Below, in pieces: positions 1 through 8,830 of a DNA stretch of 36,538 nt. Each line of letters begins with the position of its first letter. Position 1 is the stretch's first letter. Below the pieces are notes generated by a model. That model made no database searches, was not told the DNA's origin, and saw nothing but the letters and a program-made list of their open reading frames with translations. A program made the translations under genes and the position numbers. Location: contig JAJZRP010000019.1 in NCBI GenBank assembly GCA_021802655.1, forward strand, positions 1-36,538, written 5' to 3'. Source of the DNA: Pseudomonadota bacterium (lineage in GTDB: Bacteria; Pseudomonadota; Gammaproteobacteria; Burkholderiales; JABEVD01).

Positions 1-333
1 AACCCCAGCGAGGTCAAGATAAAGAAAGGCGGCAAGCTGACGCTGGAGCTTGAGCCCAATCCGGATATCCTTCGGGAAGTCGCAAATATGGAAAATCCTC
101 CCTTTTGTGTGGGATTCGCCGCTGAAACCGACAATCTGGAAGAAAATGCGCTGCTCAAAATGAAAAGAAAGAACGTTCCCATGCTCGTCGGGAACCTCGC
201 GCAGGATGCGTTGGGAAGGGATGAGAACGAGATCGTGATATTCGGTTCAGGCGGCGCGAAGAAGCTGCCGCGTGCAGCGAAAACGAAACTTGCAGCTCAA
301 CTGATCGAGGAAATCGCCAGGGCGGTCAGCTGA
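1..333 (+). CDS. coaBC: Phosphopantothenoylcysteine decarboxylase / phosphopantothenate-cysteine ligase, C-terminal part
   Basis: Only the last 110 residues are in the window; the frame is open from base 1. CoaBC carries out two steps of coenzyme A synthesis in the cytoplasm: CTP-dependent ligation of cysteine to 4'-phosphopantothenate, then decarboxylation. The visible part is the end of the CoaB (ligase) domain. It shows the family-typical 'VGFAAET' stretch, a run of KRKN residues, and 'LVGNLA' followed by the 'NEIVIF' strand that precede the C-terminal helix. The N-terminal flavin-dependent CoaC domain lies outside the window. The stop codon overlaps the convergent PBP7-type gene by 8 nt. 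The assignment rests on recognised ligase-domain motifs and is secure despite the truncation. Confidence 0.9.
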   Translation, partial: NPSEVKIKKGGKLTLELEPNPDILREVANMENPPFCVGFAAETDNLEENALLKMKRKNVPMLVGNLAQDALGRDENEIVIFGSGGAKKLPRAAKTKLAAQLIEEIARAVS

Positions 334-1273
334 AATCGCCTTTGGAACTGTTCCGGCTTTCCAGCCATTTCTTGACGCGGTTGGCATCCCCTATCCTGGT
401 TTGACTTCCCCAGGAATCGAGCAGGACGATCACGACAGGTTTTTCGGCAATGGTGGTGTGCATTACCAGGCAATGCCCGGCTTCGTTGATGAAGCCAGTC
501 TTGGAAAGGCCGATATGCCAACTGTTGCTGGCCTTGTATTTCACCAGCAGGTTCGAGTTGTTGTATTCGAGCACGCGCTCGCTTCTTTTCCTGGGGAGCA
601 CGACCTTGTGGGTGGAGGTGGTCGTGTCTTCCCTGATCACATCGTATTGGTAGGCTGCTTCGACCATCTTCACGAGGTCGGCGGCAGTCGAGACGTTTTC
701 GCTGTGGAGGCCGGAAGAGTCGACGAAATGGGTATGCTCCATGCCGAGTTCTTTCGCTTTCGCATTCATCGCCTTGACGAAAGCGGCTATGCCGCCCGGA
801 TAGTTGTGCCCGAGTGCTGCAGCGGCGCGGTTTTCGGAGGACATGAGCGCGAGCCTGAGCATCTCGTTCCGCGTGAGCTTCGTGCCGACCGGTAGCCTGG
901 ATGCGGAATGCCTGAGCGTGTCGACATCCTCATCCTCGATCTTCAGCACTTCGTTCATCGGAAGATCGGCATCCAGCGTCACCATGGCAGTCATCAGCTT
1001 GGTGATCGAAGCAATCGGAACCACGGCATCGGTATGCTTTGCGTAAAGTTCTTCGCCGTTTTTCTCGTCGTAAATCACTGCGGCATAGGATGCCAGCCTT
1101 GGATAAGCGGCGCCGCGAGGCCCGTGAGCATCCCTGTTGTAGGATGCCTTGACGAAATGGGATCTGTGGTGGTGACGGTGGTGATGGTGACGTTCCGCAT
1201 TCGCGCTTCCCGATAACAGGAGGCCGGAAACGGCGCACAAGGCGATCAGAATTTTCATCGATTTCCCCTTCAT
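326..1273 (-). CDS. pbpG: PBP7-type D-alanyl-D-alanine endopeptidase/carboxypeptidase with His-rich N-terminus
   Basis: A periplasmic S11-family serine peptidase that trims or cuts peptidoglycan cross-links. It has all three penicillin-binding motifs: S89-I-T-K92 (nucleophile), S146-E-N148 and K258-T-G260. A signal peptide with a likely cleavage site after SANA (about residue 26) comes first. Directly after it is a run of seven histidines broken by one arginine, then more His and Arg, which is unusual and could bind metal at the mature N-terminus (inference). The length of 315 residues fits PBP7. A second ATG at 1258 has an AAGGGG ribosome binding site and starts the signal peptide more typically (MKIL), so the true start may be five codons later. 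It converges on coaBC and lies downstream of orn on the same strand. Confidence 0.88.
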   Translation of the reverse strand: MKGKSMKILIALCAVSGLLLSGSANAERHHHHRHHHRSHFVKASYNRDAHGPRGAAYPRLASYAAVIYDEKNGEELYAKHTDAVVPIASITKLMTAMVTLDADLPMNEVLKIEDEDVDTLRHSASRLPVGTKLTRNEMLRLALMSSENRAAAALGHNYPGGIAAFVKAMNAKAKELGMEHTHFVDSSGLHSENVSTAADLVKMVEAAYQYDVIREDTTTSTHKVVLPRKRSERVLEYNNSNLLVKYKASNSWHIGLSKTGFINEAGHCLVMHTTIAEKPVVIVLLDSWGSQTRIGDANRVKKWLESRNSSKGDFS

Positions 1274-1362
1274 TCAGCCTTCCGATAACCAATTACCCTG
1301 AAATATTCGAAGGATACATGACATTCTTAAACAAATTTCCGGATTTTGCAAGTCCGAATCCG

Positions 1363-1908
1363 TTACGGCCTGATGAAATTTTCCCGGTAGTACTTCAATT
1401 CCTCGATCGATTCGTGGATGTCGGCCAGCGCTTCGTGCTTGTTGTGTTTCTTGAATCCGTCCGAAAGTTCGGGTTTCCAGCGCTTGGCAAGCTCCTTGAG
1501 CGTGCTGACGTCGAGATTCCGGTAATGGAAGTAAGCCTCAAGCTTCGGCATGGATTTGGCGAGGAAGCGCCTGTCCTGGCAGATCGAGTTGCCGCACATG
1601 GGAGAAGTTCCCTTGGGCACATGCTCTTCCAGAAAGGCGATCATCCCGGATTCGACAGCCGCTTCGTCGAGCGTGGAGGCCCTGATTTTATCGATCAACC
1701 CGGATTTGGCATGAGTGGACTTGTTCCAGCTATCCATGCCGTCGAGAACCGCATCAGGCTGATGCACGACGAGGACAGGGGCTTCGGCAACGATATTCAA
1801 TTCGGAATCGGTCACGATCAGGGCGACCTCCAGAATCCTGTCGAGATCGGGATTCAGGCCGCTCATTTCCATGTCGATCCAGATGAGCCGGTTGCTGTCT
1901 TGTGCCAT
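1363..1908 (-). CDS. orn: Oligoribonuclease
   Basis: A cytoplasmic 3'-5' exoribonuclease of the DEDDh family that degrades 2-5 nt RNAs and also pGpG, the linear product of cyclic-di-GMP breakdown. The length is 181 residues, the usual size. The catalytic set is visible: D12 and E14 (IDMEMSGL), D112 in the CQDRR segment, and H158 with D163 near the C-terminus. The start at 1908 is preferred over an upstream in-frame ATG at 2109 because it has an AGGGGC ribosome binding site, the protein then begins like other Orn proteins, and the extension would run deep into the divergent protease gene. It shares a 55-nt divergent region with the Ste24-type protease, an arrangement I recall in other beta- and gammaproteobacteria. 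Confidence 0.95.
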   Translation of the reverse strand: MAQDSNRLIWIDMEMSGLNPDLDRILEVALIVTDSELNIVAEAPVLVVHQPDAVLDGMDSWNKSTHAKSGLIDKIRASTLDEAAVESGMIAFLEEHVPKGTSPMCGNSICQDRRFLAKSMPKLEAYFHYRNLDVSTLKELAKRWKPELSDGFKKHNKHEALADIHESIEELKYYRENFIRP

Positions 1909-1963
1909 AATTGCCCCTGAAAAATGTGAAATTGTGTCACATTCACCTCCTGACGTCATCCGT

Positions 1964-3217
1964 ATGAGCGCACAAATTTTTGAAAAAGCCTTCATCACAG
2001 CCCTGCTGGCCTCGATCCTGCTCAAACTTTGGCTGGCAATGCGCCATGTCCGGCATATCAAGGCGAGGCGGGACAGCATTCCCGAGGATTTCAGAGAAAG
2101 GATATCCATCGAGGATCACAGGAAGGCTGCGGGCTACACGTCTTCGAAAACGGGGTCGAGTTTCGCCTCGGACTGCGTCGAGGCGCTCGCCGTGCTATGG
2201 TTCACTCTGGGCGGAGGATTGAACATGCTGGAGTCCTTCTGGTCAGGGCATGTCGCAAACCCCATTCTCGAGGGCATGCTGCTGATAGCGAGCGCTGTCC
2301 TCATCCTGGAAATGATGGAATTGCCGGTCGCGCTTTACAGCACATTCGTCATTGAGGCTCGATACGGTTTCAACAAGATGACATCGACACTCTTCGTGCT
2401 CGATGCGCTCAAGAAAGGTATTCTGGGTGCCCTTTTCGGTCTTCCCCTGATTGCCTTCATTCTCTGGCTGATGGCGGAAATGGGAGAGTACTGGTGGCTG
2501 GATGTCTGGTTCGCCTGGATGGCATTCAACCTGTTCATTCTTGCCGTTTACCCTGCCTGGATTGCGCCTGTTTTCAACAAGTTCAAGCCGCTCGAGGAGT
2601 CCTCCATGAAGAAGAGGATCGAGCATCTTTTGGAAAAGTGCGGATTCAAGTCGGACGGACTTTTCGTGATGGACGGCTCTCGCCGCAGCAGTCATGGAAA
2701 CGCCTATTTCACGGGATTCGGCAGGACCAAGCGCATCGTCTTTTTCGATACCCTGCTCTCCAACCTGGATGAGGCAGAAGTCGAGGCTGTTCTTGCCCAC
2801 GAACTCGGGCATTTCGTGCATCGTCACGTGATCAAGCGCATAGCCTTGAGTTTCGTGCTCAGCCTCGCTTTTCTCTGGGTACTGGGGCACGTCAGGGGTG
2901 AAGCATGGTTTTTCGATGGCCTCAATGCAGAAAATCACTCCGATGCGATGGCGCTGCTGCTCTTTTTCATGGTCGTGCCGAGCTTCACTTTCCTTCTCAA
3001 ACCCCTCCTGAGCTTCTACTCCAGGAGGAACGAATTCGAGGCGGACGACTATGCCGCGAAGCAATCCGATGCAGAGCACCTCGCGCGGGCGCTCACCAAG
3101 CTTTACCAGGAAAGCGCGAAAACGCTCACCCCGGACCCGCTCTATTCGGTTTTTTACGATTCTCATCCTCCAGCCTCGATTCGTATAGCGCATTTGAGGA
3201 AGGCGATGCATAATTGA
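1964..3217 (+). CDS. Ste24-type M48 zinc metallopeptidase
   Basis: An integral membrane protease of the M48A (CAAX prenyl protease 1/Ste24) family. In bacteria, which do not farnesylate proteins this way, it probably handles membrane protein quality control, but its substrates are unknown. The zinc motif HELGH is at residues 279-283 and the third ligand lies in NEFEADDYA (about 356-364). Several hydrophobic segments occur: near residue 10, at about 70-135, at 155-205, and two after the HELGH motif. The length of 417 residues matches the family. The ATG at 1964 is the first reasonable start after the divergent orn gene, though no clear Shine-Dalgarno precedes it. It is followed by a pterin dehydratase gene after 27 nt, so the two are probably cotranscribed. 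Confidence 0.9.
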   Translation: MSAQIFEKAFITALLASILLKLWLAMRHVRHIKARRDSIPEDFRERISIEDHRKAAGYTSSKTGSSFASDCVEALAVLWFTLGGGLNMLESFWSGHVANPILEGMLLIASAVLILEMMELPVALYSTFVIEARYGFNKMTSTLFVLDALKKGILGALFGLPLIAFILWLMAEMGEYWWLDVWFAWMAFNLFILAVYPAWIAPVFNKFKPLEESSMKKRIEHLLEKCGFKSDGLFVMDGSRRSSHGNAYFTGFGRTKRIVFFDTLLSNLDEAEVEAVLAHELGHFVHRHVIKRIALSFVLSLAFLWVLGHVRGEAWFFDGLNAENHSDAMALLLFFMVVPSFTFLLKPLLSFYSRRNEFEADDYAAKQSDAEHLARALTKLYQESAKTLTPDPLYSVFYDSHPPASIRIAHLRKAMHN

Positions 3218-3244
3218 AGGAATTGTTTCCTGGCGAGGATGAAA

Positions 3245-3577
3245 ATGGAATGCTCTCTCGACAAAAAGAAATGCAAACCCTGCGAGGGGGGCGTTCCTCC
3301 CCTGGAGGATGCCGCCATTTCCGAACTTCTGGCAAGCCTGGCGGGATGGGAGCGGGTCGGCAATGCGATCGGCAAGACCTATCATTTCCGGAATTATTAC
3401 GAAACGATGGCGTTCGTGAACATGACGGCCTGGGTTTCCCACAAGGAAGACCATCACCCCGATCTTCATGTCGGCTACAATCAGTGCCGGGTCGAATATA
3501 CCACCCATGCGATAGGCGGCCTTTCCGAGAACGACTTCATCTGCGCGGCAAAAATCGATACGCTGCTTTCCGTTTGA
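3245..3577 (+). CDS. phhB: 4a-hydroxytetrahydrobiopterin dehydratase (pterin carbinolamine dehydratase)
   Basis: A small cytoplasmic enzyme that dehydrates 4a-hydroxytetrahydropterin, normally to recycle the cofactor of phenylalanine hydroxylase. The family signature is the HKEDHHPDLHV stretch around residue 68, with the paired histidines and the following proline and aspartate. The length is 110 residues. I place the start at the ATG at 3245, because GAGG lies six bases upstream; the ATG at 3239 directly abuts that GAGG and is less likely. The N-terminus carries extra cysteines (MECSLDKKKCKPC), which is not part of the core fold. No phenylalanine hydroxylase is in the window, so its role here may be more general pterin repair. 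Its stop codon overlaps the proposed TTG start of rsgA. Confidence 0.88.
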   Translation: MECSLDKKKCKPCEGGVPPLEDAAISELLASLAGWERVGNAIGKTYHFRNYYETMAFVNMTAWVSHKEDHHPDLHVGYNQCRVEYTTHAIGGLSENDFICAAKIDTLLSV

Positions 3578-4458
3578 AGCCGGCCAGGGGACAAGTCGTT
3601 GCAGCCTACGGCAGGCAATATGCCGTGGAAATCGGGGGGGAGACATTCTCCTGCGTGAGAAGGGGGAAGAAGAACGATGTGGTCGTCGGCGACATCGTCG
3701 ATGTCGAAGCCGGGGTGATCGAATCGATAGCGCCACGCTCGTCCCTCCTGTATCGCAGCGATGCCTATCGCGAGAAGCGCATCGCTGCCAATCTCACTCA
3801 AGTCATCGTCGTGTTGGCTGGCGTTCCGACATTCAGCGAGGCGTTTTTGAATTGCTGCCTGATCGCGGCAGAGGACCAGGGTTTGAAGTCCCTGATCCTG
3901 CTCAACAAGGCGGACATGATGGAGCCGACCAGGGAAGCTTTGGATCTGCTCGATTTATACAGCCGGCTCGGCTACCCTGTTCTCGCCCTTTCCGCAAAAC
4001 AGGATGCCACGCCGCTGGTTTCACTGCTCGATGGGGAAACCAGCGTCTTCGTCGGGCAGTCCGGGATGGGGAAGTCGACCCTGATCAATGCACTGATACC
4101 GGAAGCCTCGAGGGAAACCGGGGAAATATCGATCGCGCTCGATTCTGGAAGGCACACCACCACCCACGCGAGGCTCTTCCACCTCTCGGAGAACAGCCAC
4201 ATCGTCGATTCGCCGGGGCTGCAGGAATTCGGTTTGCATCACCTCGGTCAGGAGAGGATCGCCCATGCATTCGTCGAGTTCAGGCCGTATCTGGGCCATT
4301 GCCGATTCAGGAATTGCAGGCATCTCGAAGAGCCGGGATGCGCAGTGACATCCGCCTTCGAGTCAGGAAAAATCGACAAAAGGCGAATCGAAATCTACAG
4401 GAGGCTCGCTGCGCGGTTTCATTTGCCGAAATACAGGAAGGGACTCAGCGACAGGTAA
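3574..4458 (+). CDS. rsgA: Ribosome small-subunit-dependent GTPase A
   Basis: A circularly permuted GTPase that acts late in 30S ribosome assembly. An N-terminal OB-fold region (about 1-70) is followed by the permuted G motifs: NKAD at 111-114 (G4) comes before GQSGMGKST at 161-169 (G1) and DSPG at 212-215 (G3). A C-terminal zinc site is formed by C243, C248, H250 and C256. The start is inferred to be TTG at 3574, overlapping the phhB stop as TTGA: the frame has no early ATG and residues 1-10 (KPARGQVVAA) already match the start of the OB fold. This gives 294 residues, normal for the family. Its 3' end overlaps the convergent DUF6164 gene by 40 nt. Translation is probably coupled to phhB. Confidence 0.93.
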   Translation: MKPARGQVVAAYGRQYAVEIGGETFSCVRRGKKNDVVVGDIVDVEAGVIESIAPRSSLLYRSDAYREKRIAANLTQVIVVLAGVPTFSEAFLNCCLIAAEDQGLKSLILLNKADMMEPTREALDLLDLYSRLGYPVLALSAKQDATPLVSLLDGETSVFVGQSGMGKSTLINALIPEASRETGEISIALDSGRHTTTHARLFHLSENSHIVDSPGLQEFGLHHLGQERIAHAFVEFRPYLGHCRFRNCRHLEEPGCAVTSAFESGKIDKRRIEIYRRLAARFHLPKYRKGLSDR

Positions 4459-4787
4459 AGGACGGCCGCCATGGCGATAAGGGTGGCGAGAAGGCGGAGC
4501 GGATGATCCTTTATCGAGTCGAGCAGGGTCTTGTGCTCGCCTCTACTTTTGAGGTTTTCGTACTCGCTTCTAGCATGGCTTGCCCGCTCCAGCTGATAGC
4601 TGTCGATCAGCGCCTTTGCCTTGGGAAACTGGTCGCAATCCTGGAGCCATATCGAGGCAGGCGATATTCCGAGGAAACTAGCGGGCACCTCGTAATAGTC
4701 GATGTTGCCATTTTCCAGCAGCTCCCGGATTTCGTCAGCTTCGTCCTCCGGAACGCCTCCGAGCATGAATAGCCTGCATGGGCTCAC
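4419..4787 (-). CDS. DUF6164-type small protein with C-terminal membrane segment
   Basis: A 122-residue protein. The N-terminal 65 residues look like a small ferredoxin-like fold of the kind in DUF6164/DUF2007 proteins: a beta strand (CRLFMLGGV), an acidic helix (PEDEADEIRELLE), the segment IDYYEVPAS and a 'GISPASIWL' strand. One transmembrane segment lies near the C-terminus (about 98-117). The molecular function of the family is not known to me. The start is GTG at 4787, which overlaps the stop of the upstream HDOD gene as GTGA and implies translational coupling; an ATG at 4766 would remove the first strand. The gene overlaps the end of rsgA by 40 nt on the other strand. Confidence 0.75.
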   Translation of the reverse strand: MSPCRLFMLGGVPEDEADEIRELLENGNIDYYEVPASFLGISPASIWLQDCDQFPKAKALIDSYQLERASHARSEYENLKSRGEHKTLLDSIKDHPLRLLATLIAMAAVLYLSLSPFLYFGK

Positions 4788-6217
4788 TTTTTCGCCGGGC
4801 TCAGGATGCCCATCAGCTGGTCGCGCAGGGAGCGCATCAGGGCGAGCTCGCTTTTTTCGACCGAATAGGACGTGCCGCGGCCCCAGTCTCCGTAAAGCGC
4901 GCCTACGGGGTGATTGTTGAACGACATCGGAAGCAGGACAAAAGACTGCACGTCCGTCAGGGAAGTACCGAACCAGGCGGGGAGCTTTTCCGAAATTTTG
5001 GGATCGGAGACATTCTCGATGAAGATGTCCGCATTGTTTTTGAGGGCCAGGTGGAACAGGTCCGGAACGGCGGATTCCGGAAGGACGAGCCTGGGCAATA
5101 TTTCCGGCATCCCCTGCCCGAATCCGATGCGACCCTTCAAGGTGTCGCCGTCACGCAAAATGGCGACAACGCGGTTGAATCCCATGCTCAAATACAGCGT
5201 CTCCAGGGCAAGATTCAGTGCGTTCCCAAAGGAAATACCCTCCTTCAATGCGGTGGCGAAGCCTTCCAGGCCGGAAGAAAGGCGTTCTCCGGCATTCTCC
5301 GGCTTGCCCTCAGTCCAGGGTTCCTCTTCGTCCAGCAGTGACGTTTCCTTGGCATGGGAGACGGCTGCTTCAATCGATTCAGAGATAGCCTCCAGCGGCA
5401 CGAGCAGGGCGTCACCGTACTTGCCGACCAGCCTGTCGAGGCCGGGTTTGCCTTCCGCAGCCATGGCTGCAGCTTCGCCGGAAAAGCTCGCCACAAGGTT
5501 GATCCATTCGGCAGAGCCGGGGATACTGGGAGCGATTGAATCCTGGGGGCGCGCCATGCTGTTTGCGATCTTTGCCGGGAGGCGCCAGCGTTTGGCTGAT
5601 TCCTGTGCGATTTCGTCCAGGGAAATGCCAATGACCTTTTGTGCGGCCTCATTTTCTGCATCGAGCCGTCCGCCAGCGATCTTCGCGATTTCTTCCCATT
5701 CTTCAGGGAAATAAAATGCAATCAGAAGCCTGCCCAAATGATGCATGAGCGCGCAAACGACCACTTCTTCGGCATCCCTCAGGTTGGCTTTGGCGGCTAT
5801 TCCATGGGCGATGCTGCCGGCGAGAAGGGATTTCGCCATTTCCGCTTTCGCCATGGGCGAATCCGGGACCGAAGCGGACAGGGTGTCCATCAAACGAACG
5901 CTCAGGGCAAGATGTCCGATGGCATCCACCCCGAGAACCAGCACGGCCTTCGTGATGGTCGTGATTTCCCCACCCAGTGCGGAATACATGGCGGAGTTGG
6001 CTAGCCGGATCACTTTTTGTGTCAGCGCGAAATCGCTCAGAATGGCCGTGGTCAGTTCCGAAGCATTGCGGTCTTCGTCGTGCATGGCCTCGGCGATTTC
6101 CTGGGCTGCGCTTGAAAGGGCAGGGAAATCGCCCTTTTCGCTCATGCGCTTCCACAACAGATCGAAAAAGCCGGAGCGGCCTTTCCCCAGCCGCGAGATC
6201 AAGGTGTTTTCAGTCAT
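4784..6217 (-). CDS. HDOD-domain signalling protein with C-terminal GAF-like domain
   Basis: 477 residues. The N-terminal half (about 20-220) is an HDOD domain, a non-catalytic relative of HD hydrolases: it has the FPALSSAAQEIAEAM segment, 'LTTAILSDFALTQKVIRLANS' with 'VLVLGVDAIGHLAL', and 'ALMHHLGRLLIAF', where a true HD domain would have a metal-binding HD. The C-terminal part (about 310-470) resembles a GAF domain (NRVVAILRDGDTLKGR, then SFVLLPMSFNNHPVGALYGD). Proteins of this kind are regulators, but the ligand and partner here are unknown. It sits 41 nt downstream of the PAS-GGDEF-EAL gene and may belong to the same transcript. Its stop overlaps the start of the DUF6164 gene. Confidence 0.85.
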   Translation of the reverse strand: MTENTLISRLGKGRSGFFDLLWKRMSEKGDFPALSSAAQEIAEAMHDEDRNASELTTAILSDFALTQKVIRLANSAMYSALGGEITTITKAVLVLGVDAIGHLALSVRLMDTLSASVPDSPMAKAEMAKSLLAGSIAHGIAAKANLRDAEEVVVCALMHHLGRLLIAFYFPEEWEEIAKIAGGRLDAENEAAQKVIGISLDEIAQESAKRWRLPAKIANSMARPQDSIAPSIPGSAEWINLVASFSGEAAAMAAEGKPGLDRLVGKYGDALLVPLEAISESIEAAVSHAKETSLLDEEEPWTEGKPENAGERLSSGLEGFATALKEGISFGNALNLALETLYLSMGFNRVVAILRDGDTLKGRIGFGQGMPEILPRLVLPESAVPDLFHLALKNNADIFIENVSDPKISEKLPAWFGTSLTDVQSFVLLPMSFNNHPVGALYGDWGRGTSYSVEKSELALMRSLRDQLMGILSPAKK

Positions 6218-6258
6218 TGCTTGGCTAAGAAATTTTCCTGGTTGGCTGACCGGCGATA

Positions 6259-7914
6259 TTATAGCCAGGCATCTCTTAATTTTTCCTGAAAGGAGGCGCT
6301 GTTCATGGGTTCTCCCTTGAGATATCCCTGAATCAGGTCGCAGCCACGGGAGGCCAGGAACTGGAACTGCTCATCGACCTCGACGCCTTCCGCCACGACG
6401 GAAAGGCCGAGGCCCTTGGCAAGACTCAAAACCGCCGATACGATAGCGACGTCTTCCTTGCGATGGGGCAGTTCGTCGACGAACGACTTGTCGATCTTGA
6501 GAACGGAAAGTGGAAATTTCTTGAGATAGGCAAGCGAGGAATAGCCTGTTCCGAAATCGTCGATGGCGATTTTGACGCCGCATGAACGCAGTTCATTCAG
6601 GGTTGCTCCGGACATTTCCGGGTCACTCATCAGGACACCTTCAGTGATCTCCAGCATCAGGCTGGAGGGTGCCAGCTCCGATTCGTCGAGTGCGCCCTTG
6701 ATCGATTCCAGCAACCCTTCCTGCCTGAACTGCCGGGGGGATACGTTGACCGATATGTAAAAATCGGGATGTCCCTCGGCCTGCCATTGCTTTGCCTGAT
6801 GGCAGGCCATGCGCAACGCCCATCTTCCCAAAAGTTCGATGAGTCCGCTGCTTTCTGCAATGGGGATGAAAATTGCGGGGGAAATCGTTCCTCTTTCCGG
6901 ATTCTCCCATCGCATCAGGGTTTCCGCACCCTTCAGCTTGCCGGAAGAGGCGCAGAAAATGGGCTGGTAATGAAGCAGGAACTCGCCGTTTCTGATGCCT
7001 TCGTGCATCGCCGATTCCAGTGAAACATCGCTGGTTTCCGGATTGATGGTTTTGTCGTAGAGTCGCCAGCAGTTTCCGCCGAGGTCTTTTGCGCTGTACA
7101 TGGCCGTTTCGGCATGCTTGAAGAGCGAAACGGGGTCATTGCCATGATCAGGGTGAATCGCGGTGCCGATGCTCGCGCTGATGTAAATGTTTTTATCCTG
7201 GATGCGGAAAGGGCGCTGCATCGCGGTCAATATTTTCTTCACGACGATCTCGGCTTCTTTTTCCTGGCTGATTCCGTTCAGGATGAATGCGAATTCGTCG
7301 CCGCCGATTCTCGCCAGGGTATCGGTTTCCCTGACGAGCGTCTTCAATCTTTCTGCAACCGCCCGGATCAGTTCGTCTCCCCCGGCATGATCCAGTGAAT
7401 CGTTTATTTTCTTGAAGCTGTCGAGATCGAGAAGCTGCAGTGCCAGCCCGGGCTGTTGATGCCTTTGCACGGCGGAAATGCCGACTTTGATGCGGTCGTT
7501 GAGAAGCAGCCTGTTGGGAAGATCGGTCAGCGGATCATGGGTGGCGAGATAGGAAATCCTGTTTTCGTCCTCCTGCCAGTGCGAGACATCGAACGCGATC
7601 AGGATGAATTCGGGGGGCGACAGATCCGGCAATTGAGCCAGGTGGCAATCCATCCATATCGGTGCCCCTTTTCTCAGCAGGCGGCAGACGAAAGACTGTT
7701 TTTTATCCAGGAACAATGCCGATTCAAGCGCTTTTTCGATCCTGTTCACGTCTTCAGGGTGTATCAGGCTGGAGATGGCTTCTCCGACGAGTGCGCGCGA
7801 ATCGTCGAGGAAGGATGCGGAATCGACGCCGCGAATGATGCCTTGCGAATCGAGTCGAACGGCAAAATCCGCGAAGCTGCAACCGGACTCGATCAGGTGC
7901 ATTGAGTCAATCAT
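6259..7914 (-). CDS. PAS-GGDEF-EAL cyclic-di-GMP protein
   Basis: 551 residues with three domains: a PAS-like sensor (about 10-125), a GGDEF diguanylate cyclase domain (about 130-290) and an EAL phosphodiesterase domain (about 300-550). The GGDEF motif is intact (ARIGGDEFAF), with the inhibitory RxxD site (RETD) five residues upstream, so the domain may be active. The EAL signature is ETL here (GAETLMRW), keeping the metal-binding glutamate; DDFGTGYSSLAYL, LKIDKSFV and VAEGVE are also present, which favours an active phosphodiesterase. No transmembrane segment is evident, so it should be cytoplasmic. It follows the CobD/CbiB-like gene after 4 nt. An ATG at 7902 is an alternative start. Confidence 0.93.
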   Translation of the reverse strand: MIDSMHLIESGCSFADFAVRLDSQGIIRGVDSASFLDDSRALVGEAISSLIHPEDVNRIEKALESALFLDKKQSFVCRLLRKGAPIWMDCHLAQLPDLSPPEFILIAFDVSHWQEDENRISYLATHDPLTDLPNRLLLNDRIKVGISAVQRHQQPGLALQLLDLDSFKKINDSLDHAGGDELIRAVAERLKTLVRETDTLARIGGDEFAFILNGISQEKEAEIVVKKILTAMQRPFRIQDKNIYISASIGTAIHPDHGNDPVSLFKHAETAMYSAKDLGGNCWRLYDKTINPETSDVSLESAMHEGIRNGEFLLHYQPIFCASSGKLKGAETLMRWENPERGTISPAIFIPIAESSGLIELLGRWALRMACHQAKQWQAEGHPDFYISVNVSPRQFRQEGLLESIKGALDESELAPSSLMLEITEGVLMSDPEMSGATLNELRSCGVKIAIDDFGTGYSSLAYLKKFPLSVLKIDKSFVDELPHRKEDVAIVSAVLSLAKGLGLSVVAEGVEVDEQFQFLASRGCDLIQGYLKGEPMNSASFQEKLRDAWL

Positions 7915-7918
7915 TTTT

Positions 7919-8830
7919 TCAGCCGATCAGGTTGGCGATGGTGAGCAGCAGGATCAAAAGCAGCCAGAGCAGAAGGCTTCTCCAGATGAGTCCGACAGCG
8001 CTTTGCATATAGGCGCTGTCTGCTTCATCCCCCATGCCCATGAGCGGTCTGAATTGCTTCAGGCCGTTTTCGGGCAATGCATCGCCGAGCCGTACGCCGA
8101 GTGCTCCCGCGCCGCTCGAGAGCAGTATGCCGTGCGCGATCGGGCGCCAGGAAACGGCCTGGGTTCTCCAGCAGTAAAGCGCATCCTCGAAGTCGCCTAC
8201 GATCGCGAAGCTCAATGCCGTGAGGCGCGCGGGGATCCAGTCGATGACTTCGAAAGCCTGGGCCGAAAATTCCCCCAGTTCATCTGCCTCTTCGGGATAG
8301 CGGTTCCATTCCTCATTAAGTGCTGTCGACAGGCGGTAAAGCACTGCGCCCATCGGGCCAAGCGCTGCGAAGAAGAAGATCACTCCGAAAACATAGGCAT
8401 GGGAATAGACCAATCCCTGTTCGATCGAAACCCGTGAAATTTCCTCGGCATTGAATTCTGCAGCCGAAGCTCCTCGCCATGCGCCGAGCAATTCCCTGGC
8501 CTTTTGCAAGTCGCCATTCTTCAATGCCTTGTCGATCGCGGTGTAAGCATGACTGAATTGTCTGAATCCCATGGTCAAATATAGCACGAACACATTCCAG
8601 GCCCAGCCGAGGGCGGGGCTGAGCTTGTGGAGCAGCAGGGACACGCCCCCGACCGCGAGAGTCAGCGGGATCGCTGCAGTCATCCAGGCAAGGATGCCGT
8701 GGCGGAATTCGCCTGTTGTGAAATGCTTCCTGAGCCAGTCGAAATAGCCCAGCATGAAAGCCAGAGTTTTGCCGTTGAAAGGCCTCGCCTGCTCCAGCAA
8801 AAGTGCCACGATCAGCGAAAAAAACGTCAT
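7919..8830 (-). CDS. CobD/CbiB-like integral membrane protein
   Basis: A 303-residue membrane protein with a short N-terminal hydrophobic segment (FFSLIVALLLEQARP), several more segments (about 48-65, 75-90, 140-165, 205-215) and a C-terminal anchor (LLLWLLLILLLTIANL). It resembles the CobD/CbiB/AmpE-like group (adenosylcobinamide-phosphate synthase relatives), with the DKALKNGDLQKARELL and EEISRVSIEQGLVYSHAYVFG regions characteristic of this group. No other cobalamin genes are nearby, so a role in cobalamin synthesis cannot be assumed; many betaproteobacteria keep this paralogue in a housekeeping context. The start overlaps the stop of the upstream 85-residue gene as ATGA. Confidence 0.78.
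   Translation of the reverse strand: MTFFSLIVALLLEQARPFNGKTLAFMLGYFDWLRKHFTTGEFRHGILAWMTAAIPLTLAVGGVSLLLHKLSPALGWAWNVFVLYLTMGFRQFSHAYTAIDKALKNGDLQKARELLGAWRGASAAEFNAEEISRVSIEQGLVYSHAYVFGVIFFFAALGPMGAVLYRLSTALNEEWNRYPEEADELGEFSAQAFEVIDWIPARLTALSFAIVGDFEDALYCWRTQAVSWRPIAHGILLSSGAGALGVRLGDALPENGLKQFRPLMGMGDEADSAYMQSAVGLIWRSLLLWLLLILLLTIANLIG

Noticed and set aside
1166-1195. His-rich stretch as vector or tag contamination
   Set aside because: It lies inside a normal gene after a native signal peptide, and the flanking codons and genes are chromosomal in style.
1909-2109. Longer oligoribonuclease starting at 2109
   Set aside because: The added 67 residues lie over the protease start and have no homology; the 181-residue form has a ribosome binding site and the usual length.
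3214-3573. Longer rsgA reading frame from 3214
   Set aside because: The upstream 120 codons lie over phhB in another frame and look like a shadow; RsgA homology begins at about 3574.
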